Positions 35,291 to 43,271 of a stretch of 64,000 nt of DNA are shown here, one piece after another. The notes under the pieces were generated by a model. That model saw only the letters and a program-made list of their open reading frames with translations, did no database searches and was not told where the DNA came from. Positions within the stretch are counted from its first letter, which is position 1. Every line of letters begins with the position of its first letter. Source of the stretch: Haloterrigena gelatinilytica. Lineage in GTDB: Archaea > Halobacteriota > Halobacteria > Halobacteriales > Natrialbaceae. The stretch lies in contig NZ_JABUQZ010000001.1 of assembly GCF_013342145.1 (NCBI RefSeq), forward strand, positions 2,852,001 to 2,916,000. Direction: 5' to 3'. A program made the position numbers and the translations under genes.

Positions 35291-35547
35291 GGGCGTCCCT
35301 CCGTCGGCGATCGCCGGCGCGCGCGTGTCGGCGGTCGATCGCAGGAACTGTGCGTCCCTTCCCCAAACGATTGCTCGGTCATTATCTGGCGCCTTTCCCC
35401 GACTAGACCATAAATGATCCGAAGCCATTGCTGATTGCTCATTTTGGGAGGGGTAGAATTGCCGTATCGGCAGAAATGACATCTCATTTAGTATTCTGCC
35501 CGCGGAAGATCAGAACCGTGTATATCGATGACGTAATACCGGGACGC
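35291..35547. promoter_or_regulatory. divergent promoter region, permease and Lrp-type regulator
   Basis: 'tgtatatcg' at about 35519-35527 sits roughly 25 bp before the regulator ATG (35548) and is a good TATA box. On the other strand a 'atttatgg'-like box lies at about 35409-35416. Two related words, 'attgctcggtcatt' near 35370 and 'attgctcatt' near 35433, could be regulator half-sites. Confidence 0.45.
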
Positions 35548-36300
35548 ATGGATCACCGGCTCGACGAGATCGATCGTCGAATCATCTACGCGCTAATGGA
35601 CGACGCCCGAAACGTTTCGGCTCCGACGATCGCCGCGGACGTGAGCGTTTCTCCCGGAACGGTTCGAAACCGGATCGACCAACTCGAGGAGCGGGGAATC
35701 ATCACCGGCTACCACGCGAACGTGGACTTCGAACGGGCGGCGGGACACCTCGCGAATCTCTTCATGTGCAACGCGCCGGTTTCGGAGCGCGAATCGATGG
35801 CCCAGCGGGCGCAGGTGATCCCCGGCGTCATCAACGTCCGCGAGTTGCTGACCGGCCGGCGGAACCTGCACGTGCTCGCGGTGGGCGAGGACACCGGCGA
35901 TCTGCGGCGCATCGCGCGGGCGCTCTCGGATCTCGGCATCGAGATCGAGGACGAAGTGTTAGTCCAGAACGAGACCGCGCGTCCGTACTCGCCGTTCGGT
36001 CCCACGGACGAAACCCACGAGGCGATGCTGACGGACTTCATCAGCCTCTCCGGCGACGCCGAGGTCGCCGAGGTGACGGTCGACCGGGACGCCCGGATCG
36101 CCGGCATGAGCCTGCAGGAGGCGGCCCAGCGCGACGTGCTCGACGACGATTCCCTCGTCGTCGCGATCGAGCGGGACGACGCCGTCGTGACGCCCCACGG
36201 CGACACCGTGATCCGCCCCGACGACATCGTCACGCTGTTCGCCCGCGACGGCGTGGCCGACGAGACGCTCGACGCGTTCCGCGGGGGAGACCCGGCGTGA
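35548..36300 (+). CDS. Lrp/AsnC-type regulator with C-terminal RCK_C (TrkA-C) domain
   Basis: A 250-residue protein. The N-terminal AsnC helix-turn-helix is 'LDEIDRRIIYALMDDARNVSAPTIAADVSVSPGTVRNRIDQLEERGIITGY' (5-55). The middle (about 56-140) resembles the RAM-like region. The C-terminal 80 residues are a TrkA-C domain ('ARIAGMSLQEAAQRDVLDDDSLVVAIERDDAVVTPHGDTVIRPDDIVTLFA'). It likely senses a small ligand through the TrkA-C domain and controls the divergent APC permease. The ATG at 35548 fits the TATA spacing. Confidence 0.88.
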   Translation: MDHRLDEIDRRIIYALMDDARNVSAPTIAADVSVSPGTVRNRIDQLEERGIITGYHANVDFERAAGHLANLFMCNAPVSERESMAQRAQVIPGVINVRELLTGRRNLHVLAVGEDTGDLRRIARALSDLGIEIEDEVLVQNETARPYSPFGPTDETHEAMLTDFISLSGDAEVAEVTVDRDARIAGMSLQEAAQRDVLDDDSLVVAIERDDAVVTPHGDTVIRPDDIVTLFARDGVADETLDAFRGGDPA

Positions 36301-36301
36301 G

Positions 36302-37138
36302 TCAGGACTCGGTCAACTGACTCGCCAACGTCATCGTCCGATCGGTCAGCGTCTCCGTCGTCGTCGAGGCGCCCTGGAGACTGTCGTTGATCGACGAGAA
36401 CAGCCGTTCGAACGCGATCTCGCCCCCATCGCCGCGCCAGTCGGCAGTTTCGCGGGCCTCGAGACCGCAGGTCGAACAGGCGCCCTCGCCCTCGAGCGGC
36501 TCGAAACAGCCGTGGCAGCGCCCGAGGCAGACGGGGACGATCTCGGAACGGGCGACGGCCTCGCGCAGCGTCGCCTGCAGGTCGGTCGCGGTCTCGGCGA
36601 CCGTCGACAGCGACGAGCGGACGTCGGCGTCGAACGCCGTTCCGTCGACTGGGACGCGCTCGAGGCGCGCGTCGGCGACGTCGAGCGCGAGCAGGGCCTC
36701 GCGGCGGCCGTCGCGGTACGCCGCGGCGGTCTCGTCGACCGTCGACTCGGAGTCGTCCCCCGCGTCGGCGGTCGTTCCGACGTCCGCGAGCGTCGTCGGC
36801 AGCGACGTCGCGAGCGAGGCGAAGGAGGCGATGTCGGAGATGGCGCCGCCCTGCACGCGGGTCGTCTCGCGGACGAGTCGGAACAACGCCTCGCTCGAGA
36901 CCGATTCGGCGGGCGACGCGGCGCCGTCGGAAGCGAACCGGAGTGTCTCGAAACAGTCGGGACAGACGGTCGCGAGGGAGCTCTCGTGGACCGTTCCCTC
37001 GAGGGGGACGGCGCCGACGGGGTACGTTCGAAGGGCGGTCGGGTCGGCGTCGTCGCCGGTCGTCTCGCAGTGGCGACACGCGCGGTCGTCGCGGTCGAAG
37101 ACGGCGCGCCGGTCGGCCTGCCAGTCGCGGGAAGTCAC
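36302..37138 (-). CDS. HNH-type zinc-binding protein
   Basis: A 278-residue protein with a GTG start at 37138 directly before 'TSRDWQADRRAVFDRDDRACRHCETTGDDADPTALRTYPV'. This N-terminal 70 residues has the CxxC...CPxC layout of HNH endonucleases, but the catalytic His-Asn part is hard to see. The middle is helical and acidic. A second zinc ribbon appears near the C-terminus ('CLGRCHGCFEPLEGEGACSTCG'). A role with nucleic acids is likely, but nuclease activity is uncertain. Its stop lies next to the stop of the Lrp-type regulator gene (convergent). Confidence 0.75.
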   Translation of the reverse strand: MTSRDWQADRRAVFDRDDRACRHCETTGDDADPTALRTYPVGAVPLEGTVHESSLATVCPDCFETLRFASDGAASPAESVSSEALFRLVRETTRVQGGAISDIASFASLATSLPTTLADVGTTADAGDDSESTVDETAAAYRDGRREALLALDVADARLERVPVDGTAFDADVRSSLSTVAETATDLQATLREAVARSEIVPVCLGRCHGCFEPLEGEGACSTCGLEARETADWRGDGGEIAFERLFSSINDSLQGASTTTETLTDRTMTLASQLTES

Positions 37139-37237
37139 GGGCGAGCGAAGACAGCGCGGCGACAAAAACGCACCGGCTCCCCGGATCTCGGTCGGAATCC
37201 GACCAATCCCTAACTCGCTGGACGACGTAGGAGGAGT

Positions 37238-37906
37238 ATGGACGACTCACCAACCGACGTCGAGTTCGAACTCGAGCGCGCGTACGACCGCGAGGAACTC
37301 GCCGCCGTCTTCCGGGAGTTCGGGGCGGCGCTGGCCGAGGATCGACCCCTGAAAATCGACGACGGCGAGCGGACCGCGACGGTGTCGATTCCGGAGCGGG
37401 TCGTCGCCGAGTTAGAGGCCGAACGCGAGGACGACGAGCCGCCCGTCGCCGAACTGGAGCTGGAACTCGAGTGGGACGATCCGGACGGCTCGACGATACG
37501 GCTCGGCGACAGCGAGCGCGGGACGCCCGGCGTCGTCGGCGCCGACGCAGCCGCCGAAGGCGAACCCGAGACCGATCCCGCGGCGGCGACGATGCCGCCG
37601 GAGGCCGTTCCCGGCGGCCCGGACGCTGACGACGCGTCGACGGACGGAGCCGACTCGCGCTCGGAGTCGGAGTCGGCGCCGGCGGACGCCGACCCGGACG
37701 CTCGGCAAGAGCAGGACGGCCGAACCAGCCGGTTCGAAGTCTACGAGGACCGCGGCGGCGAGTGGCGCTGGCGGCTCGTCCACTGGAACGGGAACATCGT
37801 GGCCGACAGCGGCGAAGGGTACACCTCGCGGTCGAACGCGAAACGGGCGGCCCGAAGCGTCATGCGGGCGGCGCCGACCGCGACCGTCGAGGATCGGGAG
37901 GACTGA
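37238..37906 (+). CDS. amphi-Trp domain protein fused to a DUF1508 (YegP-like) domain
   Basis: A 222-residue protein. Residues 8-75 follow the amphi-Trp pattern ('ELERAYDREELAAVFREFGAALAEDRPLKI'). An acidic disordered linker (about 85-160) follows. The C-terminus is a DUF1508/HVO_2922-like domain ('RFEVYEDRGGEWRWRLVHWNGNIVADSGEGYTSRSNAKRAARSV', about 164-208). Both domains usually occur as separate small proteins; their joining here is informative. Neither has a settled function. It is divergent from the HNH gene. Confidence 0.82.
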   Translation: MDDSPTDVEFELERAYDREELAAVFREFGAALAEDRPLKIDDGERTATVSIPERVVAELEAEREDDEPPVAELELELEWDDPDGSTIRLGDSERGTPGVVGADAAAEGEPETDPAAATMPPEAVPGGPDADDASTDGADSRSESESAPADADPDARQEQDGRTSRFEVYEDRGGEWRWRLVHWNGNIVADSGEGYTSRSNAKRAARSVMRAAPTATVEDRED

Positions 37907-37932
37907 GTTCGAGCCCGCCCGTCGCGTCGCGG

Positions 37933-38670
37933 CTACGGCCGAAACGCGTCCGAATCGGCGTCGAAGTCGACGTCCGGCGTCCGGGTCGCCGATTCGTACT
38001 CGAGCGACGGGCGTCGCTCCGCCGGGATCGCGTCGTAGGTCCGGAGAAACGAGACGATCCCGCGTTTGCCGCCGAAATCGCCGCGGTAGCGGCGGAAGAG
38101 TCGCGGGACGGTGGCGGCGTTAGCGTCGGCGTCGTACGTGACGGTCTCCTCGAGGAACCACTCGACGGCGACGTCCAGTTCCGCGTCCACGTCGGGCGGC
38201 GAGTAGGTCGTAATCGGCGGCGAGGGCTCGGCGCAGTGGCTGATGGCGAAGTGGATCCGCGGGTCGCACTCGGGGAGGCGGTACCGCCGTTCGAACGACG
38301 AGGGAAACGGCCGCGGGACGTAGCCGAGCCCCCAGGGGTGTTTCGACCGCCGAAGCATGCCGTGTTCGATGTCGACGAGACTGAGACGGACGCCGCTGAT
38401 CGGGATCCGATCCCGGGAGACGAACTTCCAGCGCTCGAGGCGACCCGCCTCGCCGTCGAGTTCGGCCTCCTCCTCGAGGAGCAACTGTGTGTAGGCGTTA
38501 TAACAGTTGAGCCAGAACGCCAATTTCGCGGTCCGGCGCTCGAGGGCCCGGTCGAGGCGCGATCGCTCGAGCGTCGCGAGGTGGTCTCGCAACCAGTCGG
38601 TATCGCCCTCGGTCTTGACCGTGTAGAGCAGATCGGCAGAGAGGGAGAGGGGATCGAGCTGGGTCGACAT
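37933..38670 (-). CDS. DUF547-family protein
   Basis: A 245-residue protein with the DUF547 signature 'KLAFWLNCYNAYTQLLL' (about 49-65), 'SLVDIEHGMLRRSKHPWG', and 'DPRIHFAISHCAEPSPPI' with the conserved Cys-His-like site. DUF547 is widespread and may have a papain-like fold; its substrate is unknown. There is no signal peptide. Convergent with the amphi-Trp gene. Confidence 0.85.
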   Translation of the reverse strand: MSTQLDPLSLSADLLYTVKTEGDTDWLRDHLATLERSRLDRALERRTAKLAFWLNCYNAYTQLLLEEEAELDGEAGRLERWKFVSRDRIPISGVRLSLVDIEHGMLRRSKHPWGLGYVPRPFPSSFERRYRLPECDPRIHFAISHCAEPSPPITTYSPPDVDAELDVAVEWFLEETVTYDADANAATVPRLFRRYRGDFGGKRGIVSFLRTYDAIPAERRPSLEYESATRTPDVDFDADSDAFRP

Positions 38671-38835
38671 TCCCTCCGACGTAAGCGAACCAGCACCTTG
38701 AAGCCGTGTGAGAGCGAGCGCGACTGTCCGCGGCGCGAATAGGTCGGCTCGGTCCCTCGCGCGAACGGCCGAATCCGTCGCGCGTGCCGGTGATTTGCCC
38801 CCACCTTTATTTCGGCGTTCGCGGATACTATTCGT

Positions 38836-39855
38836 GTGAACATCAGCAAGGGGTTTCTCCTGGCACTCGTCGCGGTTTTGGCCTTCCTCTCGTGGCTGCT
38901 CATCGCGCCGTTTCTCCAGTACGCCCTCATCGCCGTGCTCCTCGCGTACGTTCTCCGCCCGCTCCAGCGCCGCCTCGAGCAGCGGACCTCGCCGATGATC
39001 GCCGCGATGGCGCTCGTCTTACTGACGATCACCGGCTTCGTGATCCCGCTCGCGATCGTCCTCACGATCGTCATCCAAGACGCCACGAGGATCGTGGAAA
39101 ACCTCAACACCGACTCCGTCAGCGTCACGGAAGTCGAATCGTTCATCCAGGAGCAGACGGGGGTGAGCGTCGATCTGATGTCCTCGCTGATGGACGCGGC
39201 CCGGCAGGGCGGCCAGATGGTACTCGAGCAGTCGACCGCGTGGTTGAGCGCGCTCACCCACGCGCTGATCGGCTTCGGACTGGCGCTGTTCCTGCTCTAC
39301 TACCTGCTCAAGGACGGAAACAATCTCATCGGCTGGATCCGGAAGCGGACGCCGCTCCCGGACGACGTGCAGGACGACCTCTACGAAGAACTCGACGAGG
39401 TCATGCAGGCCGTCCTCATCGGCCACGTCCTCATCGCCCTCGTGCAGGGACTGCTCGCGGGGATCGGGCTGATCGCCACCGGAATCCCGAACGCCGCGTT
39501 CTGGACGGTCATCATGGTCGTCCTCGCGCTGATTCCGATCATCGGCACGTTCCTCGTCTGGGGGCCCGCCGTCGTCTTCCTGTTGGCGACCGGCGAGCCG
39601 CTACTGGCCGTGGGGCTGTTCGTCTACAGCACCGTCATCGTCGGCCTCTCGGACGACTACCTGCGGCCGGTCGTCGTCGACCGCTACGCCGAACTGAACC
39701 CCGCGGTCATCATCGTCGGCGTCCTCGGCGGCGCCTACGCCTTCGGCTTCATGGGGCTGTTCTTCGGGCCGGTGATCCTCGGCGCGCTCCGGGCCACGCT
39801 GACCGTCTTCCACGACAATTACGAACGCCTCGAGAGAGAGCGGTTCGGCGGCTGA
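38836..39855 (+). CDS. AI-2E family transporter
   Basis: A 339-residue protein with about eight helices: two N-terminal ('GFLLALVAVLAFLSWLLIAPF', 'ALIAVLLAYVLRPLQRRLE'), a soluble helical region (about 90-135) and a C-terminal bundle with 'LIPIIGTFLVWGPA' and 'GLSDDYLRPVVVDRYAELNP', typical of the family. Members export autoinducer-2, ions or small molecules; the substrate is unknown here. The start is GTG at 38836, about 24 bp after a TATA-like 'ctttattt', so the transcript is probably leaderless. Confidence 0.9.
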   Translation: MNISKGFLLALVAVLAFLSWLLIAPFLQYALIAVLLAYVLRPLQRRLEQRTSPMIAAMALVLLTITGFVIPLAIVLTIVIQDATRIVENLNTDSVSVTEVESFIQEQTGVSVDLMSSLMDAARQGGQMVLEQSTAWLSALTHALIGFGLALFLLYYLLKDGNNLIGWIRKRTPLPDDVQDDLYEELDEVMQAVLIGHVLIALVQGLLAGIGLIATGIPNAAFWTVIMVVLALIPIIGTFLVWGPAVVFLLATGEPLLAVGLFVYSTVIVGLSDDYLRPVVVDRYAELNPAVIIVGVLGGAYAFGFMGLFFGPVILGALRATLTVFHDNYERLERERFGG

Positions 39856-39926
39856 GTCGGCTCGACCGTCGCGGCTGCGTCCGGGCGTTCGCCAGCGTTC
39901 AAGGCCGTCCGGGCCGTACCGCGAGT

Positions 39927-40247
39927 ATGCGCGTTCACTCCTACATCTACGATTCCGCGGCTCCCGCCGATCACGTCGACCGCGTCCGCGAGCGACTCGC
40001 GACCCGCGACGAGGAGTTCGAATCCCTGGACATCGCCGACGCGGACGATCGGAGCGACGCCGTCCGAGAGGCGATGTTCGCGATCCGCGAGTCGGTCCGG
40101 ATCGGGACGGCTCCCGACGGACTCTACGACGACAACGGCGAGCCCGACTTTTCTCCCGGCGTCCTCATCACGGCGGCGCCGACCGGCCGTCGGACGATTC
40201 ACGTCGGCCGGGAGGCGCTCGAGGCGCTCGCCGAGGACGAGCCCTGA
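39927..40247 (+). CDS. haloarchaeal hypothetical protein
   Basis: A 106-residue acidic soluble protein with alternating strands and helices ('MRVHSYIYDSAAPADHVDRVRERLATRDEEF', then 'PGVLITAAPTGRRTIHVGREALEAL'). There is no cysteine cluster or membrane segment. It lies 71 bp after the AI-2E gene on the same strand. The function is unknown. Confidence 0.65.
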   Translation: MRVHSYIYDSAAPADHVDRVRERLATRDEEFESLDIADADDRSDAVREAMFAIRESVRIGTAPDGLYDDNGEPDFSPGVLITAAPTGRRTIHVGREALEALAEDEP

Positions 40248-40284
40248 GATTCCGTGGCGCTCGCTACCGTGCGATATTTACTCA

Positions 40285-40298
40285 ATAACGATCGTTAT
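40285..40298. promoter_or_regulatory. 14-bp perfect palindrome upstream of a microprotein gene
   Basis: 'ataacgatcgttat' is a perfect palindrome. It is followed by an A+T-rich 'caatattttcg' TATA-like stretch (about 40313-40323) and then the ATG at 40359. It is a good candidate operator for a dimeric regulator. Confidence 0.5.
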
Positions 40299-40358
40299 CC
40301 ACGGATGGGGGAACAATATTTTCGAATTCGTTAAACCGCTCCGGCCCGAAACCGAGAC

Positions 40359-40505
40359 ATGGACGCAACCGACCCCAGAGACCCCATCACCGACGTTCGA
40401 CTCGAGGAGCCCGACCTCCCGGTCTACCTGCCCGGAACGCCCACCGTCTCGTTCACCGAGTACGTCGAACTCGCGATCGACGGTCTGCGCCGCCGACGGC
40501 TGTAA
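40359..40505 (+). CDS. 48-residue hypothetical microprotein
   Basis: An open frame from ATG to TAA: MDATDPRDPITDVRLEEPDL..., acidic N-terminus, central 'LPVYLPGTPTVSFTEYVELAIDGL' and a basic end 'RRRRL'. The composition matches haloarchaeal coding. It sits behind a TATA-like box and a perfect palindrome. The function is unknown. Confidence 0.55.
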   Translation: MDATDPRDPITDVRLEEPDLPVYLPGTPTVSFTEYVELAIDGLRRRRL

Positions 40506-40658
40506 ACGGCGGGCGCTCGCTCCTCGGAAACGACGCGATTCACCCCGCGCTACCGGGAGACGCCGTTCGCGACCGATCCTCGAGACAAACTGTCACGAAC
40601 GGGACGGGCCGGATCCGTCGCGCTTTTGCCGTCCCGGGCCCGAAACACGTTCAAGCGA

Positions 40659-41912
40659 ATGGCCCGGTATCACATCGAAACCTACGGCTGTACGTCCAAC
40701 CGCGGGGAAAGCCGCGAGATCGAGCGCCGGCTCCGCGATGCGGGCCACTACCGGGTCGACGGACCGGACGAAGCCGACGTCGCCATCCTCAACACCTGTA
40801 CCGTCGTCGAGAAGACCGAGCGGAACATGCTCCGGCGGGCCGAGGAGCTCTCGGAGGAGACCGCGGACCTCTTTATCACCGGCTGCATGGCCCTCGCGCA
40901 GGGCGAGGAGTTCCGCGCGACCGACGTCGACGGCCAGGTGCTCCACTGGGACGAGGTGCCGGAGGCGGTCACCAACGGCGAGTGTCCGACGACGACCCCC
41001 GACGCCGAGCCGATTCTGGACGGCGTCGTCGGCATCCTCCCCATCGCCCGGGGCTGCATGTCCGACTGTTCGTACTGCATCACGAAGCAGGCGACCGGCA
41101 AGATCGACTCCCCGCCGATCGAGGAGAACGTCGAGAAGGCCCGCGCGCTGATCCACGCCGGCGCCAAGGAGATCCGCATCACCGGCCAGGACACCGGCGT
41201 CTACGGCTGGGACGAGGGCGAGCGGAAGCTCCACCGACTGCTCTCCGAGATCTGCGCGATCGAGGGCGACTTCCGCGTGCGCGTGGGGATGGCCAACCCG
41301 AAGGGCGTCCACGGCATCCGCGAGGAACTGGCCGACGTCTTCGCCGAAAACGAGGAGCTCTACGACTTCCTGCACGCGCCCGTCCAGTCCGGATCGAACG
41401 ACGTGCTCGGGGACATGCGCCGCCAACACCAGGTCGACGAGTACGTCGAGGTCGTCGAGACCTTCGACGACGCCCTGGACTACTGGACGCTCTCGACGGA
41501 CTTCATCGTCGGCTTCCCCTCCGAAACCGACCGCGATCACGCCCAGTCGATGGCGCTGCTGCGCGAGACCCGGCCCGAAAAGATCAACGTCACCCGCTTC
41601 TCGAAGCGCCCCGGGACGGACGCCGCCGAGATGAAGGGCCTGGGCGGCACGGTCAAGAAGGAACGGTCCAAGGAGATGAGCGAAGCCAAGCGCGAGATCG
41701 TCCGCGAGGCCTACGCCGACATGGTCGGCGAGGTCCGCGAGGACTGTCTCGTCGTCGAGGAGGGGACCGCCGACTCCGTGAAGTGTCGCGACTCGGCGTA
41801 CCGGCAGGTTATCGTCCAAAACGCGAGCGAGTACGGCATAGAGCCCGGCAACTTCGTCGACCTCGAGGTGACGGCCCACGAGACGATGTACGCGTTCGGC
41901 GAGCCGGTCTGA
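40659..41912 (+). CDS. archaeal MiaB-like tRNA methylthiotransferase (CDKAL1/MtaB type)
   Basis: A 417-residue radical-SAM enzyme. The N-terminal UPF0004 cysteines are Cys11, Cys47 and Cys76, and the radical-SAM cluster is 'CMSDCSYC' (133, 137, 140). A C-terminal TRAM region follows (about 350-415, 'VGEVREDCLVVEEGT', 'VDLEVTAHETMYAFGEPV'). It probably adds a methylthio group to t6A37 of ANN-decoding tRNAs. Length and all cluster ligands are complete. I chose the ATG at 40659 because its MARYHIETYGC start places Cys11 as in the family. Confidence 0.92.
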   Translation: MARYHIETYGCTSNRGESREIERRLRDAGHYRVDGPDEADVAILNTCTVVEKTERNMLRRAEELSEETADLFITGCMALAQGEEFRATDVDGQVLHWDEVPEAVTNGECPTTTPDAEPILDGVVGILPIARGCMSDCSYCITKQATGKIDSPPIEENVEKARALIHAGAKEIRITGQDTGVYGWDEGERKLHRLLSEICAIEGDFRVRVGMANPKGVHGIREELADVFAENEELYDFLHAPVQSGSNDVLGDMRRQHQVDEYVEVVETFDDALDYWTLSTDFIVGFPSETDRDHAQSMALLRETRPEKINVTRFSKRPGTDAAEMKGLGGTVKKERSKEMSEAKREIVREAYADMVGEVREDCLVVEEGTADSVKCRDSAYRQVIVQNASEYGIEPGNFVDLEVTAHETMYAFGEPV

Positions 41913-41935
41913 TTTTTCGCCCGTCGCCGTCCGGT

Positions 41936-42415
41936 CTAGAGACTCGCGACCGCGTCTTCGATCTCCTCGAGCGGCAGCGGCGAGATCCAGTCGTCCGCGA
42001 CGAACGCGTACTGAACCGTCCGATCGGCGTCGACGACGAACGCCGAGCGCCACGGCGTCGAGACGGCGGCCATGTGATCGCGGTCGGCCAGCAGGTCGAG
42101 CGACTCGCTCACCTCGCCGTCGACGTCCGCGAAGAAGCGAAACCCGGGGGACCCGAGCCAGCGCAGGAACGCGTTCTGCGCGTAGGGACCGTCTCGGCTG
42201 ACGCCCAGCACCGCGACGTCCTCGAACTCGTCCCAGCCGGCCCGGACGAACTGCGTCCACCAGTTCCGCGCGATCGCGCTGAACGCGAACCCGGTACAGA
42301 TCACGACGCCGCCGCGGTCCGCGAGCGCCGCGGACAGCGCCGTCGAGCGAAACGTCTCGCCGTCGCACAGCAGCGCCTCGAAGTCGGAGAGTTCCTCGCC
42401 CTCGGTCGGTGGCAT
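41936..42415 (-). CDS. peroxiredoxin-like (redoxin) protein lacking the usual peroxidatic Cys
   Basis: A 159-residue thioredoxin-fold protein of AhpC/TSA type. Where the family has 'FxPxxxTxxC', this protein has 'GFAFSAIARNWWTQF' with no cysteine; the only nearby Cys is one strand earlier ('VVICTG'). The remaining core ('VAVLGVSRDGPYAQNAFLRWLG', 'AFVVDADRTVQYAFV') is well preserved. It may have lost peroxidase activity or use the displaced Cys. It is divergent from the glutaredoxin-like gene (123 bp). Confidence 0.82.
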   Translation of the reverse strand: MPPTEGEELSDFEALLCDGETFRSTALSAALADRGGVVICTGFAFSAIARNWWTQFVRAGWDEFEDVAVLGVSRDGPYAQNAFLRWLGSPGFRFFADVDGEVSESLDLLADRDHMAAVSTPWRSAFVVDADRTVQYAFVADDWISPLPLEEIEDAVASL

Positions 42416-42538
42416 ACCCAGAATGGTCCGGGCAGCGACAAAAGTCCCCGTGCCCGGCACGGCGCCGACGAGCGACCCCGGGACGACCGCGAGCGAGCGT
42501 CACCCACCCTTTTGGCGATCCGCGCCGAAGCGTCGCCC

Positions 42539-42775
42539 ATGGTCACGCTGTACCAACTCGAGGGCTGTCCGTACTGCGAACTCGTCGCCGACCGGCTCGA
42601 CGAGCTCGACGTCGACTACGACAGCGTCTGGGTCGAGGGACTACACTCGAAGCGCGACGAAGTCAAGCGGATCTCCGGCCAGCGGCAGGTGCCGGTCATC
42701 GTCGACGACGAGTACGGCGTCACGATGGCCGAGTCCGAACGGATCGTCGACTACCTCGAGCGGACGTACGCCTGA
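42539..42775 (+). CDS. glutaredoxin / GST N-terminal-like protein
   Basis: A 78-residue thioredoxin-fold protein with active site 'CPYC' (Cys10, Cys13), the cis-Pro segment 'RQVPVIVDDEYG' and the C-terminal helix 'ESERIVDYLERTY'. It should act as a small thiol-disulfide oxidoreductase in the cytoplasm. Since haloarchaea use gamma-glutamylcysteine rather than glutathione, the thiol partner may differ. It is divergent from the redoxin gene. Confidence 0.87.
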   Translation: MVTLYQLEGCPYCELVADRLDELDVDYDSVWVEGLHSKRDEVKRISGQRQVPVIVDDEYGVTMAESERIVDYLERTYA

Positions 42776-42800
42776 TCCGTCGACTGAATACGGGCGCCCG

Positions 42801-43211
42801 CTATCCCTCGCTCTCGTCGAGTCCGTGGGGATCCAACCCCGGATCCTCGACCGCGGGGGCGCCGATGGCGAGCACGACGCCCTCCTCGTCGCCGACGTTG
42901 CGGTGGCCGTGGCCGATTTCGGGTTTGGCGATCCAGAACGTTCCCGGTCCGGCCTCGACGTACTCCTCCTCGCCCGAGCGGCCGAGTTTCAGCGAGAACT
43001 CGCCCTCGAGGACGTAGTAGAGCTCCTCCTGTTCGGCGTGGGCGTGGTACCGAATCTCCTCGCCGGGGTCGAAGTACCAGAGCTTGAGTTGCACGTGATC
43101 GGCCTCGAGGACCTCGTCGAGCGCGCGGATCCGCAGGTCTGGCGGGACCTCGTCGCTCTCGGAGAGATCCGTCATCGGGACGTCGTCGGCGTGGACGACT
43201 TCGTACTCCAT
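42801..43211 (-). CDS. cupin-domain protein
   Basis: A 136-residue cupin with a clear first motif ('PGEEIRYHAHAEQEELYYVLEGE', about 55-77: His-x-His, Glu) and second motif ('GPGTFWIAKPEIGHGHRNVGDE', about 92-113). The metal ligands are therefore present. Acidic C-terminal tail. I chose the ATG at 43211 over the frame opening nine codons earlier. The substrate is unknown; it could be a regulatory or dioxygenase-like cupin. Confidence 0.87.
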   Translation of the reverse strand: MEYEVVHADDVPMTDLSESDEVPPDLRIRALDEVLEADHVQLKLWYFDPGEEIRYHAHAEQEELYYVLEGEFSLKLGRSGEEEYVEAGPGTFWIAKPEIGHGHRNVGDEEGVVLAIGAPAVEDPGLDPHGLDESEG

Positions 43212-43271
43212 GCTAGCGAACCGCACGACAACGACCACTAAAAGTGTCCGGTCCGCCCGCCGTGCGAGCCG

